Source of the DNA: Rhodopseudomonas rhenobacensis
Lineage (GTDB): Bacteria; Pseudomonadota; Alphaproteobacteria; Rhizobiales; Xanthobacteraceae
Direction: 5' to 3'
Length of the DNA stretch: 64,000 nt
Assembly (NCBI RefSeq): GCF_014203125.1
Contig: NZ_JACHIH010000012.1
Location: 1-64,000 of the forward strand
A program made the translations under genes and the position numbers. The notes below the pieces were generated by a model that made no database searches, had not been told where the DNA came from, and saw only the letters and a program-made list of their open reading frames with translations. Below, one piece after another: positions 7,773 through 16,613 of the stretch. The number at the start of each line of letters is the position of its first letter. Position 1 is the first letter of the stretch.

Positions 7773-10355
7773 TCAGACCGCCGCCATCGTCTCCTTCACC
7801 GCCGCCACCAGCTGGCTCAGCGTGAACGGCTTCGGCAGGAAGGCGAATTGCTGGTTTTCCGGCAGGCTCTTTTCGAATGCATCCTCGGCATAGCCGGAAA
7901 CGAAGATGATCTTCAGCTTCGGATTGCGGACCCGCATTTCCTTCAGCAGCGTCGGGCCGTCCATTTCCGGCATCACCACGTCGGAGACCACGAGGTCGAT
8001 GGCGCCGTTCTGCGCCTCGATGGCGTCGATCGCCTCGAGCCCGTTGCCGGCCTCGATCACGCTGTAGCCGCGCGAGCGCAGGCCGCGGGCGTTCAGCGAG
8101 CGCAGCCCTTCCTCGTCCTCGACCAGCAGGATGGTACCCTGCCCGGTGAGATCCGCGGCGCGCGGCTTGGCCTCCGGCTTCGGCTCGGCCGCCACTGCCG
8201 CGACCGGGCCGGCGCCGGCGACGGCGGAAGGCTCCGGCTGGACGTCCTTCTCGGCGTTGTAGCGCGGCAGGAAGATGTGGAAGGTGGTGCCCTTGTCGGC
8301 TTCGGAGGCGACATAGATGAAGCCCCCGGTCTGCTTGACGATGCCGTACACCGTCGACAGCCCGAGCCCGGTGCCCTTGCCGACTTCTTTAGTTGAGAAG
8401 AACGGCTCGAAGATCTTGTCGACGATGTCGGCGGGAATCCCGGTGCCGGTGTCGGTGACGTCGATCCGGACGTAATCGGCGGGCGGCATGCCCTTGTAGG
8501 ACAGCCGCTCGGCCTCCTGCGCCGAGACGTTGGCGGTGCGCACCGTGAGCTTGCCGCCGCTCGGCATCGCATCGCGCGCATTCACAGCCAGATTGACGAT
8601 CACCTGCTCGAATTGCGAGACGTCGACCTTGACCGGCCACAGGTCGCGGCCGTGCACCAGATCAAGCTTGACCTTCTCGCCGATCAGCCGGCGCAGCAGC
8701 ATGGTGAGGTCGCTCAAAGCGTCGCCGAGATGCAGCACCTGCGGCCGCAGCGTCTGCCGCCGCGAGAACGCCAGCAGCTGCCGCACCAAGGTCGCAGCGC
8801 GCGTGGCGTTCTGCTTGATCTGCATGATGTCCTGGAACGACGGATCGGTCGGCTTGTGGGCGTTCAGCAGGAAGTCGTTGGCCATCATGATGGCGGAGAG
8901 CACGTTGTTGAAATCGTGCGCGATGCCACCGGCGAGCTGGCCGACCATGTCCATCTTCTGCGACTGATTGATCTGGTTTTCCAGCGTGCGGCGCTCGGTG
9001 GTCTCCAGCATGTAGACGATCGCGGCCTCGGTATCGCGCTCGTCCTCCTCGATCGCGGTGACGAAGAACTGCGCCCAGCGTTCGCGGGTGCTGTCGAGCA
9101 TCGCCTCGACCGGCGGGATGTCGCCCTGGCCCTGCGCGGCGAGGTTGATGGCGTCGCTAAGTTGGCCGCGCTCGCGGTCGCTGACCGCGGCCAGCACCGA
9201 CTTGTTGACGGCGCCGCCGGGATTGAGGCTCTGCGCCAGTTTGGCGAAGCGGGCATTGCCGCGCACCACCGCGCCGGTCTTGTCGACGGTGGCGATCGCC
9301 ATCGGAGTGTGGTCGAAGAACCGCATGAAGCGCACTTCGGCGGTGCGCTGCGGATCGGCGCGCTCGTCCCGCGCCCGGCTGATCACCAAAGTGCGCGACG
9401 GACCCGGCTTGCCGTCGGCGCCGAACGCCAGCTTGTGGAACAGCCGCGCCGGCATGGTCTTGCCGTTGCGCATCCGCAGGTCGACGTCGAACACTTCGGT
9501 TTTGACTTCGCCCGGCACCGCCGAGATCGAGGTCAGCAGCGAGGCGCCATCGCCCGACATGATGTCGTTGAGCTTCAGCCCGCCGGAGCCGATTTCCGCC
9601 AGATCATGGCCGAGCCAGTCCGCCAGCGTGGCGTTGACATAGACCAGGTCGCCCGCGGCATCGACCGAGAAGAAGCCGGCGGGGGCGTGGTCGAGATATT
9701 CAATGGCGTGCTGCAGCTCCTGGAACACGTCTTCCTGGCGCTCGCGGTCGCGGGTGATGTCGGCGAGCGACCACACCGTGAACTTGGCCTCGCGCTTGGT
9801 GAGCCCGAGCGGCCGCACCCGCATCCGCAGCCAGCGGCCCGGCGCGCCCTCGGTGCCGGCGACCCGCACCTCCTCGGTGTGGCGCTTGGCTTCGCGCGAC
9901 GCTTTGAGCAGCCGAAACACCGCCTCGGAGACGTCGGGATTGCCGATGAACACCCGCTCGACCGGCCGCACGTCCTGCAGCGTCGCCGCGCCGGTGAGGT
10001 TGAGATAATTGTGGTTGGCATAGACCACATGGCCGCGCGGATCGGTCACCGCGACGCCGTCGAAGGCGTGGTCGGCCATCGGCCGCATGATCGGATCGTC
10101 CGCCACCCGATCGGCGAAGCGCACGATGCCGGCGGCGAAGGCGAACAGCGTGAACAGCCCGACCATCGCCAGCAGCGCCAGCGAGCCCATGATGTAGGGC
10201 TGCGCCGCGGCGCGGCCGAGCGTCATGAACGCCACCGCGGCGGCGACGATGGCGCCGGCGATCAACAGCACTAGCACGATGCTACCGCTGCGCCGCGGCG
10301 GCTCCGGGTTGCCCAAGGGATCGCCGGACGGATCGTTGGTGGCGTCGGTGGTCAT
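7773..10355 (-). CDS. cckA: CckA-type hybrid histidine kinase/response regulator
   Basis: An 860-aa inner-membrane hybrid kinase. Two transmembrane helices lie near residues 20-80 (IVLVLLIAGAIVAAAVAFMT and MGSLALLAMVGLFTLFAFAA). Three PAS-like modules follow (around FDGVAVTDPRGHVVYANHNY, PAGFFSVDAAGDLVYVNATL and PMAIATVDKTGAVVRGNARF). The HisKA helix has phospho-acceptor His480 in GGIAHDFNN, the ATPase domain has DTGTGIP and GKGTGLGLSTVYG, and the C-terminal receiver has Asp792 in SDVVMPEMDG. This order and the GGIAHDFNN box are those of CckA, which in alphaproteobacteria passes phosphate through ChpT to CtrA and CpdR. ATG 10355 is preferred; an ATG 11 codons upstream is possible. It sits next to a flagellar locus containing CtrA-like boxes. 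Confidence 0.93.
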   Translation of the reverse strand: MTTDATNDPSGDPLGNPEPPRRSGSIVLVLLIAGAIVAAAVAFMTLGRAAAQPYIMGSLALLAMVGLFTLFAFAAGIVRFADRVADDPIMRPMADHAFDGVAVTDPRGHVVYANHNYLNLTGAATLQDVRPVERVFIGNPDVSEAVFRLLKASREAKRHTEEVRVAGTEGAPGRWLRMRVRPLGLTKREAKFTVWSLADITRDRERQEDVFQELQHAIEYLDHAPAGFFSVDAAGDLVYVNATLADWLGHDLAEIGSGGLKLNDIMSGDGASLLTSISAVPGEVKTEVFDVDLRMRNGKTMPARLFHKLAFGADGKPGPSRTLVISRARDERADPQRTAEVRFMRFFDHTPMAIATVDKTGAVVRGNARFAKLAQSLNPGGAVNKSVLAAVSDRERGQLSDAINLAAQGQGDIPPVEAMLDSTRERWAQFFVTAIEEDERDTEAAIVYMLETTERRTLENQINQSQKMDMVGQLAGGIAHDFNNVLSAIMMANDFLLNAHKPTDPSFQDIMQIKQNATRAATLVRQLLAFSRRQTLRPQVLHLGDALSDLTMLLRRLIGEKVKLDLVHGRDLWPVKVDVSQFEQVIVNLAVNARDAMPSGGKLTVRTANVSAQEAERLSYKGMPPADYVRIDVTDTGTGIPADIVDKIFEPFFSTKEVGKGTGLGLSTVYGIVKQTGGFIYVASEADKGTTFHIFLPRYNAEKDVQPEPSAVAGAGPVAAVAAEPKPEAKPRAADLTGQGTILLVEDEEGLRSLNARGLRSRGYSVIEAGNGLEAIDAIEAQNGAIDLVVSDVVMPEMDGPTLLKEMRVRNPKLKIIFVSGYAEDAFEKSLPENQQFAFLPKPFTLSQLVAAVKETMAAV

Positions 10356-10848
10356 GAGACTGTGCACATCCCGTCGATGGCGGCGCAAAAGCCGCGCGCG
10401 CCTGGCCTTGAGTGCCTGAATCGGAGCCGTCCGCGCAAGCGGATCATGCCCATAATGCAGGTATTTTGCGGGTCGTGCGGCATCTCAGGGACAGTGAACG
10501 AAGAATCTCGTCTTGAAGAGAGGTGCTTCGACACGTCGGCACTGGTCTTGTGAAGGTCCCTCGCTGCTCTTGTGAAGATCCCTCGCTGCAGTCAAGCTAC
10601 CCCGCCTTGGAGGTGAAACTTCGATGAGCAAGGGCTCACATCTCGGCTTTGCCCGACGCTTGGCGGCAGATCGTCCCGCGGCACGGATTGGTTGGGTGCG
10701 GCGTCCGCGACCAGCCGGCAATAGCTTTGGAGCTTTGTCTTGTAACCAATTCTACTGTGGAGGGAGCCATGACAGGCGCCTTGGCAGGGCGCGCGGCTTT
10801 GGCCGTCACTTCTGAAATCCATAGCGTTAGGGTGGGCTTTCTGCCGAT
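10356..10848. other. Intergenic region with a 22-bp tandem duplication
   Basis: No supported gene. At 10546-10589 a 22-bp unit (TCTTGTGAAGGTCCCTCGCT plus GC) is repeated head to tail with one mismatch (GG to GA). A 63-codon frame at 10624-10815 has GGAGG upstream but no family features. The region is the left edge of the lower-GC insert between cckA and flhB. Confidence 0.6.
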
Positions 10849-11640
10849 ATGCGAAGCAAATTTTTCCGAATTTTCAGATTTTACCTGCGGTGCCTTGTCG
10901 AGGCGTGGAAGGGATCGTTTAGCATCGCGAACGCATGGAATGGCCTTTGGGGGCCATTCATCCTGTTCGGAATTCTCTATTATCGGGGGGAGACATTGCC
11001 CCTTTCAGATAAGCTCGATGGCTACGCCCTTCTGATTACCTTAGCATTCCTAGCATCAACCTGGGTTCCGATTTTCATCGTCCGGCTGATCCTCGCTCCG
11101 GAAAAATTACTCCACGAAATCGAATCTGAAATTAATCGGATGAAGGCGCTTGAACCTAAAAAGCACAAAAACAGCATTATTTCAGGGGTACAACTTGTCC
11201 CATCCGGTGATAAAATGTGCCTTGTAATCACTCCGAAAATCGGCGGCAAAGTGGTTCGTATATTCGCGGATGTAGCCCATCATAACTCAGGCAGTCGATT
11301 GGATGAACTCGGCTGGCCATATGGAGAGCGGTACTATCTAGGGCGGGTAAAGCTAGTCGCAGAAAATCTTAAGTTTTCCGTCGACGTCATGAAGAGCGGG
11401 CCAAAAGAAGCGCCCCCACAATTGAGGGGCTGGTTGTGGAGTTTGATTGACCCACAGAACGACAAAGAAAATGGCGCTCTTCCGTGCTTCATGTTCGGCA
11501 AAGAGCGTGTGACCTTTTCGTTTATGGACGACATTGGAGTGACGGATAGATTTCAAATGCTTCTAGTTAGGCCGAAAGACTGCGCGCCTAGCATTCATCC
11601 AATCGTACTAACTCTAGAGGACATGAGCAAATCCGCCTGA
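10849..11640 (+). CDS. Hypothetical membrane protein, lower GC (probably acquired)
   Basis: A 263-aa protein. The N-terminus has two hydrophobic segments (FSIANAWNGLWGPFILFGILYYR, about residues 25-47, and YALLITLAFLASTWVPIFIVRLIL, about 60-83), then a charged helix (HEIESEINRMKAL) and a soluble domain of about 160 aa. Codon use is visibly AT-rich (AAA, ATT, GAA frequent), unlike the flanking genes, which points to transfer. The start at ATG 10849 has only a weak ribosome site. I do not recognise the family. Together with the next gene it separates cckA from flhB. Confidence 0.65.
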   Translation: MRSKFFRIFRFYLRCLVEAWKGSFSIANAWNGLWGPFILFGILYYRGETLPLSDKLDGYALLITLAFLASTWVPIFIVRLILAPEKLLHEIESEINRMKALEPKKHKNSIISGVQLVPSGDKMCLVITPKIGGKVVRIFADVAHHNSGSRLDELGWPYGERYYLGRVKLVAENLKFSVDVMKSGPKEAPPQLRGWLWSLIDPQNDKENGALPCFMFGKERVTFSFMDDIGVTDRFQMLLVRPKDCAPSIHPIVLTLEDMSKSA

Positions 11641-11733
11641 AGCCCCGTCATCGCCCAGATTCCGCGATTTTCTGCGCTCTGTCATGCTAGAATTCAATGT
11701 CGAGGGCTTAGGGGATTTTCCAAGTCCTCCCAG

Positions 11734-12501
11734 TTGGCAGGTGATCCTGTGATTGTGAAGCAATCCGCCCTTTCGATTGAAAAGATCGCCATCGAGGTCG
11801 CTCAGGCTCTGGTGAGGATTTCCACCTACGAGGATACGGTGCGGCTGTCGCTGCCGCTGCTGTATCCCGGCGGAGCGATGGTCGGGGTTGAAGTCTCGCG
11901 CCTGCGGGATGGATTTCTAGTGTCCGACGCCGGCGGAGCTCGTCGCGAAGCAGGACTCATGGGGGCGGAGCGCTCGTTCCAGCGCATTGCACTGGACGTC
12001 GCACAGCGGTTTGGCATTCGGTTTGATCATCATATGATGTTCGATCTCGATGTTGCCGAAGTTCATCTGGTCCCGGCGGTGATCGCGGTCGCAAACGCAG
12101 CCAAGACCGCGGTCGAAAATGCAGCGCTGCATCTTGCAACCACGGAGCACGCGGATCATCGAGCCTACCTCTGGGATAAGCTGCAAACGGCCTACGGCGC
12201 CGCTGCGATTGCGCGCGAGCCGGTGCGCTTCCAGGGCTCTTCCGAAAGCTGGGACTTCGATGCTGGGCTTCAAATGGAGGGCAAGTTGGCGCTCTTCGAA
12301 ATTGTCACGCCCTACGCCAATTCGGTGAATAGCGCCGTTACTAAGTTTTTGGATGTAATGGATCTTGGGGAAGAAATCGCTCCGAAGAGGATTGCGGTTG
12401 TAACCAACCCTGACAAGACGCCCCGTCTTCTGGTTCTGGGCCGGACATCCAGGATTTTGCCCGCCGAGGCTTCAGCAGAACAGTATCGACGCGCGGCTTG
12501 A
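11734..12501 (+). CDS. Hypothetical protein, possibly DUF1828-like
   Basis: A 255-aa predicted cytoplasmic protein using TTG 11734 (GTG 11749 is an alternative). The first 120 residues contain SLPLLYPGGAMVGVEVSRLR followed by DGFLVSDAGGARREAGLMG, resembling the DUF1828 pattern of a short beta sheet ending in a turn with Asp and Gly. The second half (AYLWDKLQTAYG... ALFEIVTPYANSVNSAVTKF) is mixed alpha/beta. It follows the lower-GC membrane protein gene in the same orientation and ends 22 bp before the convergent flhB stop. The domain resemblance is tentative and no function can be assigned. Confidence 0.55.
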   Translation: MAGDPVIVKQSALSIEKIAIEVAQALVRISTYEDTVRLSLPLLYPGGAMVGVEVSRLRDGFLVSDAGGARREAGLMGAERSFQRIALDVAQRFGIRFDHHMMFDLDVAEVHLVPAVIAVANAAKTAVENAALHLATTEHADHRAYLWDKLQTAYGAAAIAREPVRFQGSSESWDFDAGLQMEGKLALFEIVTPYANSVNSAVTKFLDVMDLGEEIAPKRIAVVTNPDKTPRLLVLGRTSRILPAEASAEQYRRAA

Positions 12502-12523
12502 GCTGACAAGGCGACGCTCGGCT

Positions 12524-13600
12524 TCACCGCCGCCGGCCCGACAAGCCGCGCTTCAGGCCCATCACATAGCCGATAATCTCGGCGACCGCGTGATAGTGCT
12601 CGACCGGGATCTCCTCGTCGATCTTCACCGTGGCGTACAGCGCGCGCGCCAGCGGCACGTTTTCGATGATCGGCACGTCGTTGGCCTTGGCGACTTCGCG
12701 GATCTTGAACGCCACCGAATCGACGCCCTTGGCGACGCAGACCGGCGCCGCCATGCCGCTTTCGTAGGACAGCGCCACCGAATAGTGGGTCGGGTTGGTG
12801 ATCACCACCGAGGCCTTCGGCACCGCGGCCATCATCCGCTTGCGCATCCGCTGCTGGCGGATCTGCCGGATCCGGCCCTTGATGTGGGGATCGCCTTCCG
12901 ACTGCTTGTGCTCTTCCTTGACCTCCTGCAGCGACATCTTCTGCTTTTCGTACCAGGTGCGGTACTGGAAGAAGAAGTCGGCGATCGCCACCGCGGCCAG
13001 CATCGCCACCACGGCGGCCATCAGCTTCAGCGTCAGCGCGATGGTCAGCCCCATGATGGCGCCGATGTCGAGCCGGATCATGGCATCGAGCCGATGCCGC
13101 TCCGGCCACAGGATCGCCACCATCACCGCGCCGAGCGCGATCACCTTGAACAGGCCCTTGAGGAAATTCGCCGCCGCCTGCTTGCCGAACAGCCGCTTGG
13201 CGCCGGCCATCGGCGAGATCTTGCTGAATTTCGGCTTCAGCCCCTCCGCGGAAAACACCAAACGGTGCTGCAACATATTGCCGGCCAAAGCTGCGATGAT
13301 CAGCATCAGGAACGGCACGCCCATCGCGGCGATGGTGGCGTAGAGCAGGCTCTGGGTCAGCGCCATCAATCCTGCGCCGTCGGTGCGGATCATCCAGGAA
13401 TTTTCGATCAGGTTGCGCAGCGGGTTCTGCAGCCCGTTGCCGACCGAGGTCGAGAACGACGACAGCACCAAGGTGGCGCCGGCGATCATGAACCAGGTGT
13501 TGACCTCCTGGCTTTTGGCGACGTCGCCGCGTTGGTGAGCGTCGTCGAGACGCTTTTGTGTAGGGTCTTGGGTTTTTTCCGAGGAATCTTCGTCGGACAT
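12524..13600 (-). CDS. flhB: Flagellar type III export switch protein FlhB
   Basis: A 358-aa inner-membrane component of the flagellar export gate. The cytosolic N-terminus (SSEKTQDPTQKRLDDAHQRG) and four hydrophobic helices are followed by the C-terminal cytoplasmic domain with the autocleavage motif NPTH (in VVITNPTHYSVALSYESG). Cleavage there lets the export apparatus switch from rod/hook to filament substrates. Length and motif are normal for the family. It is the last gene of the minus-strand flgB-flgC-fliE-fliQ-fliR-flhB operon and starts 11 bp after the fliR stop. Confidence 0.96.
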   Translation of the reverse strand: MSDEDSSEKTQDPTQKRLDDAHQRGDVAKSQEVNTWFMIAGATLVLSSFSTSVGNGLQNPLRNLIENSWMIRTDGAGLMALTQSLLYATIAAMGVPFLMLIIAALAGNMLQHRLVFSAEGLKPKFSKISPMAGAKRLFGKQAAANFLKGLFKVIALGAVMVAILWPERHRLDAMIRLDIGAIMGLTIALTLKLMAAVVAMLAAVAIADFFFQYRTWYEKQKMSLQEVKEEHKQSEGDPHIKGRIRQIRQQRMRKRMMAAVPKASVVITNPTHYSVALSYESGMAAPVCVAKGVDSVAFKIREVAKANDVPIIENVPLARALYATVKIDEEIPVEHYHAVAEIIGYVMGLKRGLSGRRR

Positions 13601-13611
13601 GGCTCAGCCCC

Positions 13612-14382
13612 TCACAGTCCGGGGATCAGCTGATGCAGCACGCCGGTGAAGTAGTTCAGGAACGTGGTCATCATCGTCGCCAGCACGGCGCCGAAGATCA
13701 GGAAGCCGGCGAAAATCGACAGCGGCACGCCGACGAAATACACCTGCATCTGCGGCATCAGCCGCGCCAAGACGCCGAGCCCGATATTGAACACCAGGCC
13801 GAACACCAGGAACGGCGCCGACAGCTGCATGCCGATCTTGAAGGCGGCGGCGAACGCCTGGGTGGCCAAGGATGCGACGTCGCCGCTCGACATGAATTCG
13901 CCGGGCGAAAAGATCCGGTAGCTGTCGTTGAGCGCCGCGATCACCAAATGATGGGTGTCGGTGGCGAACAACAGCGTCAGCCCGAGCAGCGTCAGGAAAT
14001 TGCCGATCACCGCGCCCTGCTGGCCCTGGGTCGGATCGACCGAGGTGACGAAGCCGAGCCCGAGTTGCTGGGCGATCACCGAACCCGCGACCTGCAGCGC
14101 CGACAGCGTCACCCGCGCGGTGGCGCCGAGCACGATGCCGATGACGATCTCGTGCAGCATCAAGACGATCAGCGGCGTCAGCGAGGTCATGTCGACGTTG
14201 TAGTCGCTGCGGTGCAGCGGCAGGATCACCAGCGTCAGCACCAGCGCGATGGCGAGCTTGATGCGCGTCGGGATGTTGGTCTCGCCAAAACCCGGCATCA
14301 GCATCACCATCGCGGCGATGCGGGCAAACACCAGCATGAAGGCGGCGGCGAGCGCGGGCAGGAATGAGATGTCGATGCGCAT
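13612..14382 (-). CDS. fliR: Flagellar export apparatus protein FliR
   Basis: A 256-aa polytopic membrane protein with about six hydrophobic helices. The N-terminus ISFLPALAAAFMLVFARIAA and the conserved motifs PGFGETNIPTRIKLAIAL and HEIVIGIVLG are characteristic of FliR. It forms the export gate core with FliP and FliQ. It lies between fliQ and flhB on the minus strand, 91 bp after fliQ. The family call is certain from gene order and motifs. Confidence 0.95.
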   Translation of the reverse strand: MRIDISFLPALAAAFMLVFARIAAMVMLMPGFGETNIPTRIKLAIALVLTLVILPLHRSDYNVDMTSLTPLIVLMLHEIVIGIVLGATARVTLSALQVAGSVIAQQLGLGFVTSVDPTQGQQGAVIGNFLTLLGLTLLFATDTHHLVIAALNDSYRIFSPGEFMSSGDVASLATQAFAAAFKIGMQLSAPFLVFGLVFNIGLGVLARLMPQMQVYFVGVPLSIFAGFLIFGAVLATMMTTFLNYFTGVLHQLIPGL

Positions 14383-14473
14383 GGCCGCCTTGCGCGAGGC
14401 TGTCGCGTCGCAAGCAGGTGTGACGGTGTCGGGCCGGCCCCGGCGATGCGGCGCTGCCCGACCCGATCATGCC

Positions 14474-14737
14474 CTAGCCCCCCATGATTCGCGACGAAAT
14501 CCGCATCATGTGGCTGTGCAGCGCGTCGGCCATGAACGGCAGCGCCAAAATCAAAGTGACGAAGATGGCGATGATTTTCGGCACGAAGACCAGGGTCTGT
14601 TCCTGGATCTGGGTCAGCGCCTGCACCAGCGACACCACCACGCCGACCACGAGGCCCACCACCATCAGCGGCGACGACACGATGACGATGGTCCAGATCG
14701 CGTCGCGCGCGACGTCGAGGGTTTCCATGCCGGTCAT
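14474..14737 (-). CDS. fliQ: Flagellar export apparatus protein FliQ
   Basis: An 87-aa protein with two membrane helices (AIWTIVIVSSPLMVVGLVVG and FVPKIIAIFVTLILALPFMA) separated by the short conserved loop ALTQIQEQTL. Size and sequence are typical of FliQ, which assembles around FliP/FliR in the export gate. It follows fliE after an approximately 300-bp gap that holds palindromic repeat A, which may affect transcription continuing from flgB-flgC-fliE. Confidence 0.95.
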   Translation of the reverse strand: MTGMETLDVARDAIWTIVIVSSPLMVVGLVVGVVVSLVQALTQIQEQTLVFVPKIIAIFVTLILALPFMADALHSHMMRISSRIMGG

Positions 14738-14788
14738 TTCAAGTCCTTTGGTCGTGTCGAGTTTGATAGGAGCGTTGCGGCATCTTTT

Positions 14789-14945
14789 CCCCTCGCCCCG
14801 CTTGCGGGGAGAGGGTGGCTCGAATGCGCGCAGCGCGTTCGAGTCGGGTGAGGGGGCGCCGCGTTATGTCGAGACGCCCCCTCACCCGACCCGGCTTCGC
14901 TGACGCTTCGCCGGGTCGACCTCTCCCCGCAGGCGGGGAGAGGTG
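14789..14945. repeat. Long palindromic intergenic repeat, family A, copy 2
   Basis: About 157 bp with end hairpins (CCCCGCTTGCGGGGAGAGGG at the left, CCTCTCCCCGCAGGCGGGGA at the right) and interior arms GGTGAGGGGGCGCCGCG and GACGCCCCCTCACCCGAC. It sits inside the flagellar operon between fliE and fliQ, so it is probably transcribed and could form a large RNA stem. Confidence 0.85.
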
Positions 14946-15033
14946 AAGTCGGTGCTCGGAACGAGCGTTCGGGCGCAACGTGGCGCATCGATTACTTTCT
15001 AGGATCCGTTGCGGCGAAGGCTGACGCCCCGCA

Positions 15034-15351
15034 TCAGATCGACATCTTCATGATGTCTTCGTAGGACTGGATCATGCGGTCGCGCACCGAGACCAGCGTC
15101 GACACCGCGACGTCGGTCTCCGCCACCGCGGTGACCACGTCCATCACGTTGGATTTGCCCGACGCCATCGCCACGGTCTGGGCGTCGGACTTGCGGCCGG
15201 AGTCCAGCACGCTGCCGACCGCGTTCTTCAGCACGTCGCCGAACGACTGGCCGCCGCCGAGATCGGTCGGCTTGGCGCCGGCGCCGCCGGCGGAATCCAT
15301 GATCCGGGCCAGGCTCGCATAGGCATTGGCGGCGACGGTGGGGGTTGCCAT
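15034..15351 (-). CDS. fliE: Flagellar hook-basal body protein FliE
   Basis: A 105-aa protein. It is mostly helical, with the C-terminal block DVAVSTLVSVRDRMIQSYED (then IMKMSI), which is the FliE signature. FliE is an early type III substrate that joins the MS ring or export gate to the proximal rod. It follows flgC by 14 bp. The length is normal. It has no cleavable signal, as expected for a type III substrate. Confidence 0.95.
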   Translation of the reverse strand: MATPTVAANAYASLARIMDSAGGAGAKPTDLGGGQSFGDVLKNAVGSVLDSGRKSDAQTVAMASGKSNVMDVVTAVAETDVAVSTLVSVRDRMIQSYEDIMKMSI

Positions 15352-15365
15352 GGGTCAGCTCCTGA

Positions 15366-15791
15366 TCACGCCTTGAGGATGTCGAGGGTGCGTTGAATCA
15401 TCCGCCGCGTGGCGCTGATGATGTTGAGGTTGGCCTCGTAGGATCGCTGCGCATCGCGCATGTCGGTCATTTCGACCAGCGGATTGACGTTGGGATATTT
15501 GACGTTGCCGGCGGCGTCGGCGGCCGGGTTGCCGGGCTCGTATTTGACCCGGAACGAGGAATTGTCCGGCTTGATGCGACCGAGCGTCACCACCTTGGCG
15601 TCGAGCGCGCGGTCCAGCGCCGAGGTGAAGGTCGGCACCTTGCGGCGATACGGGTCGCCGCCCGCGGTCTGCGCGGTGGATTCGGCATTGGCGATGTTTT
15701 CCGAGATCACCCGCATCCGCCCGGCCTGCGCCCGCAGGCCCGAGGTCGCGATCCCCATCGCGCGGGAGAAGTCCATCGAATCGTCGGCCAT
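15366..15791 (-). CDS. flgC: Flagellar proximal rod protein FlgC
   Basis: A 141-aa rod subunit. The N-terminal helix has ATSGLRAQAGRMRVISENIA and NAEST; the central part PYRRKVPTF and the C-terminal helix DMRDAQRSYEANLNIISATR are both conserved in FlgC. It polymerises with FlgB, FlgF and FlgG to make the drive-shaft rod. It lies between flgB (22 bp upstream) and fliE (14 bp downstream) in one operon. Confidence 0.95.
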   Translation of the reverse strand: MADDSMDFSRAMGIATSGLRAQAGRMRVISENIANAESTAQTAGGDPYRRKVPTFTSALDRALDAKVVTLGRIKPDNSSFRVKYEPGNPAADAAGNVKYPNVNPLVEMTDMRDAQRSYEANLNIISATRRMIQRTLDILKA

Positions 15792-15813
15792 GGCGGGGTG
15801 TCCCTAACGCGGC

Positions 15814-16224
15814 TCAGCGCTTGCCGATTGCGGTTTTCAACAGGCTCAGGCTGCGGCTGTAAAGCGAGGTGGCGGCGGCGTAATCCATCTGGTTGGCCGA
15901 GGTCTTCATCATCTCGTCCTCCAGGTTGACGGCGTTGCCGGCCGGGCGGGTCTGGAAGCCGGAGTTGCGGTTCTGCGCGAAGCTCTCCGCCCCGCCGGCG
16001 GCGGCGAGGTGGCTGGCGCTGGTGCGCAGCATCGGCAGCGAGCCCATCGGGCCCCAGGGGGCGAGCTGCCCGGTCGGAGCGAATTTCGGCTCGATCAGTT
16101 CGCGCGGCTTGAAGCCGGGGGTGTCGGAATTGGCGATGTTGTCGGCCAGCACCTTCTGGCGCTCCTGATGCCATTGCATCTTGGTGCGCAGCGCCGACAG
16201 CACGGGAAGATCGTTGATGGGCAT
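15814..16224 (-). CDS. flgB: Flagellar proximal rod protein FlgB
   Basis: A 136-aa rod protein with the N-terminal MQWHQERQKVLADNIANSDT and PGFKPREL segments, the disordered middle containing Gly/Ala/Ser, and the C-terminal EDEMMKTSANQMDYAAATSL, all typical of FlgB. It is the first gene of the minus-strand operon that runs to flhB. A TTAA-N7-TTAA box lies 68 bp upstream of its start, which suggests CtrA control. Confidence 0.95.
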   Translation of the reverse strand: MPINDLPVLSALRTKMQWHQERQKVLADNIANSDTPGFKPRELIEPKFAPTGQLAPWGPMGSLPMLRTSASHLAAAGGAESFAQNRNSGFQTRPAGNAVNLEDEMMKTSANQMDYAAATSLYSRSLSLLKTAIGKR

Positions 16225-16613
16225 CGCTGGCTCCGCCTCTCCGGTTCCGCGGCGCAGACCGGTAGGTGGGCAGATTTTGCCGCCCTCATGGTTAACAGCC
16301 AGTTAATTTCGCGAAAGGCAGATATCTCGGCCGCCTGATGCGTTACCTGTGCAGAATGCGGCGGTGTCATCGCGTCGGCGCATTTTCGCCCCAGATGGTG
16401 CGCTAACCGATCCATCTGATGGCGATTTGACGTCAGAAGTCGTTTTCGCTCGACCGATTCCTAGGCTATGTAAGAGCTTGCACGGCAACTCTTGCCGGCC
16501 AGATTTAAGAGATGGGCAAGACCAGGATTTGTTCGTAGTCCGTTGCATCGGTGCGGCCAGCGCGCCGGCGGTGTAACGCGGCGGACAACAACGTGAGTTG
16601 CCGGGGATAAAGC
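16225..16613. other. Divergent flgB/fliO control region
   Basis: A 389-bp gene-free region between divergent flagellar operons. It holds one clear regulatory element, the TTAA-N7-TTAA box at 16292-16306. I see no confident -24/-12 sigma-54 element in either direction. Base composition is lower in GC than the coding flanks. Confidence 0.7.
16292..16306. promoter_or_regulatory. CtrA-type box (TTAA-N7-TTAA)
   Basis: TTAA-CAGCCAG-TTAA matches the full CtrA consensus exactly in both half-sites and spacing. It is 68 bp upstream of flgB (minus) and 308 bp upstream of fliO (plus). In Caulobacter and relatives CtrA drives early flagellar genes from such boxes, and cckA, which feeds CtrA, is encoded 6 kb away. 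Confidence 0.7.

Noticed and set aside
8613-10274. Long plus-strand frame (553 codons) opposite cckA
   Set aside because: It is complementary to a certain kinase gene, is rich in His/Arg/Asp low-complexity sequence typical of antisense high-GC frames, and has no family motif.
10624-10815. 63-codon frame with GGAGG upstream
   Set aside because: Ribosome-site-like sequence is good but the product has no conserved features and the region is a decayed-looking insert border; left as unannotated.
16463-16480. Possible sigma-54 element before fliO (AGGCTATGTAAGAGCT)
   Set aside because: GG and GC are 10 bases apart, but the rest of the -24 and -12 boxes does not match.
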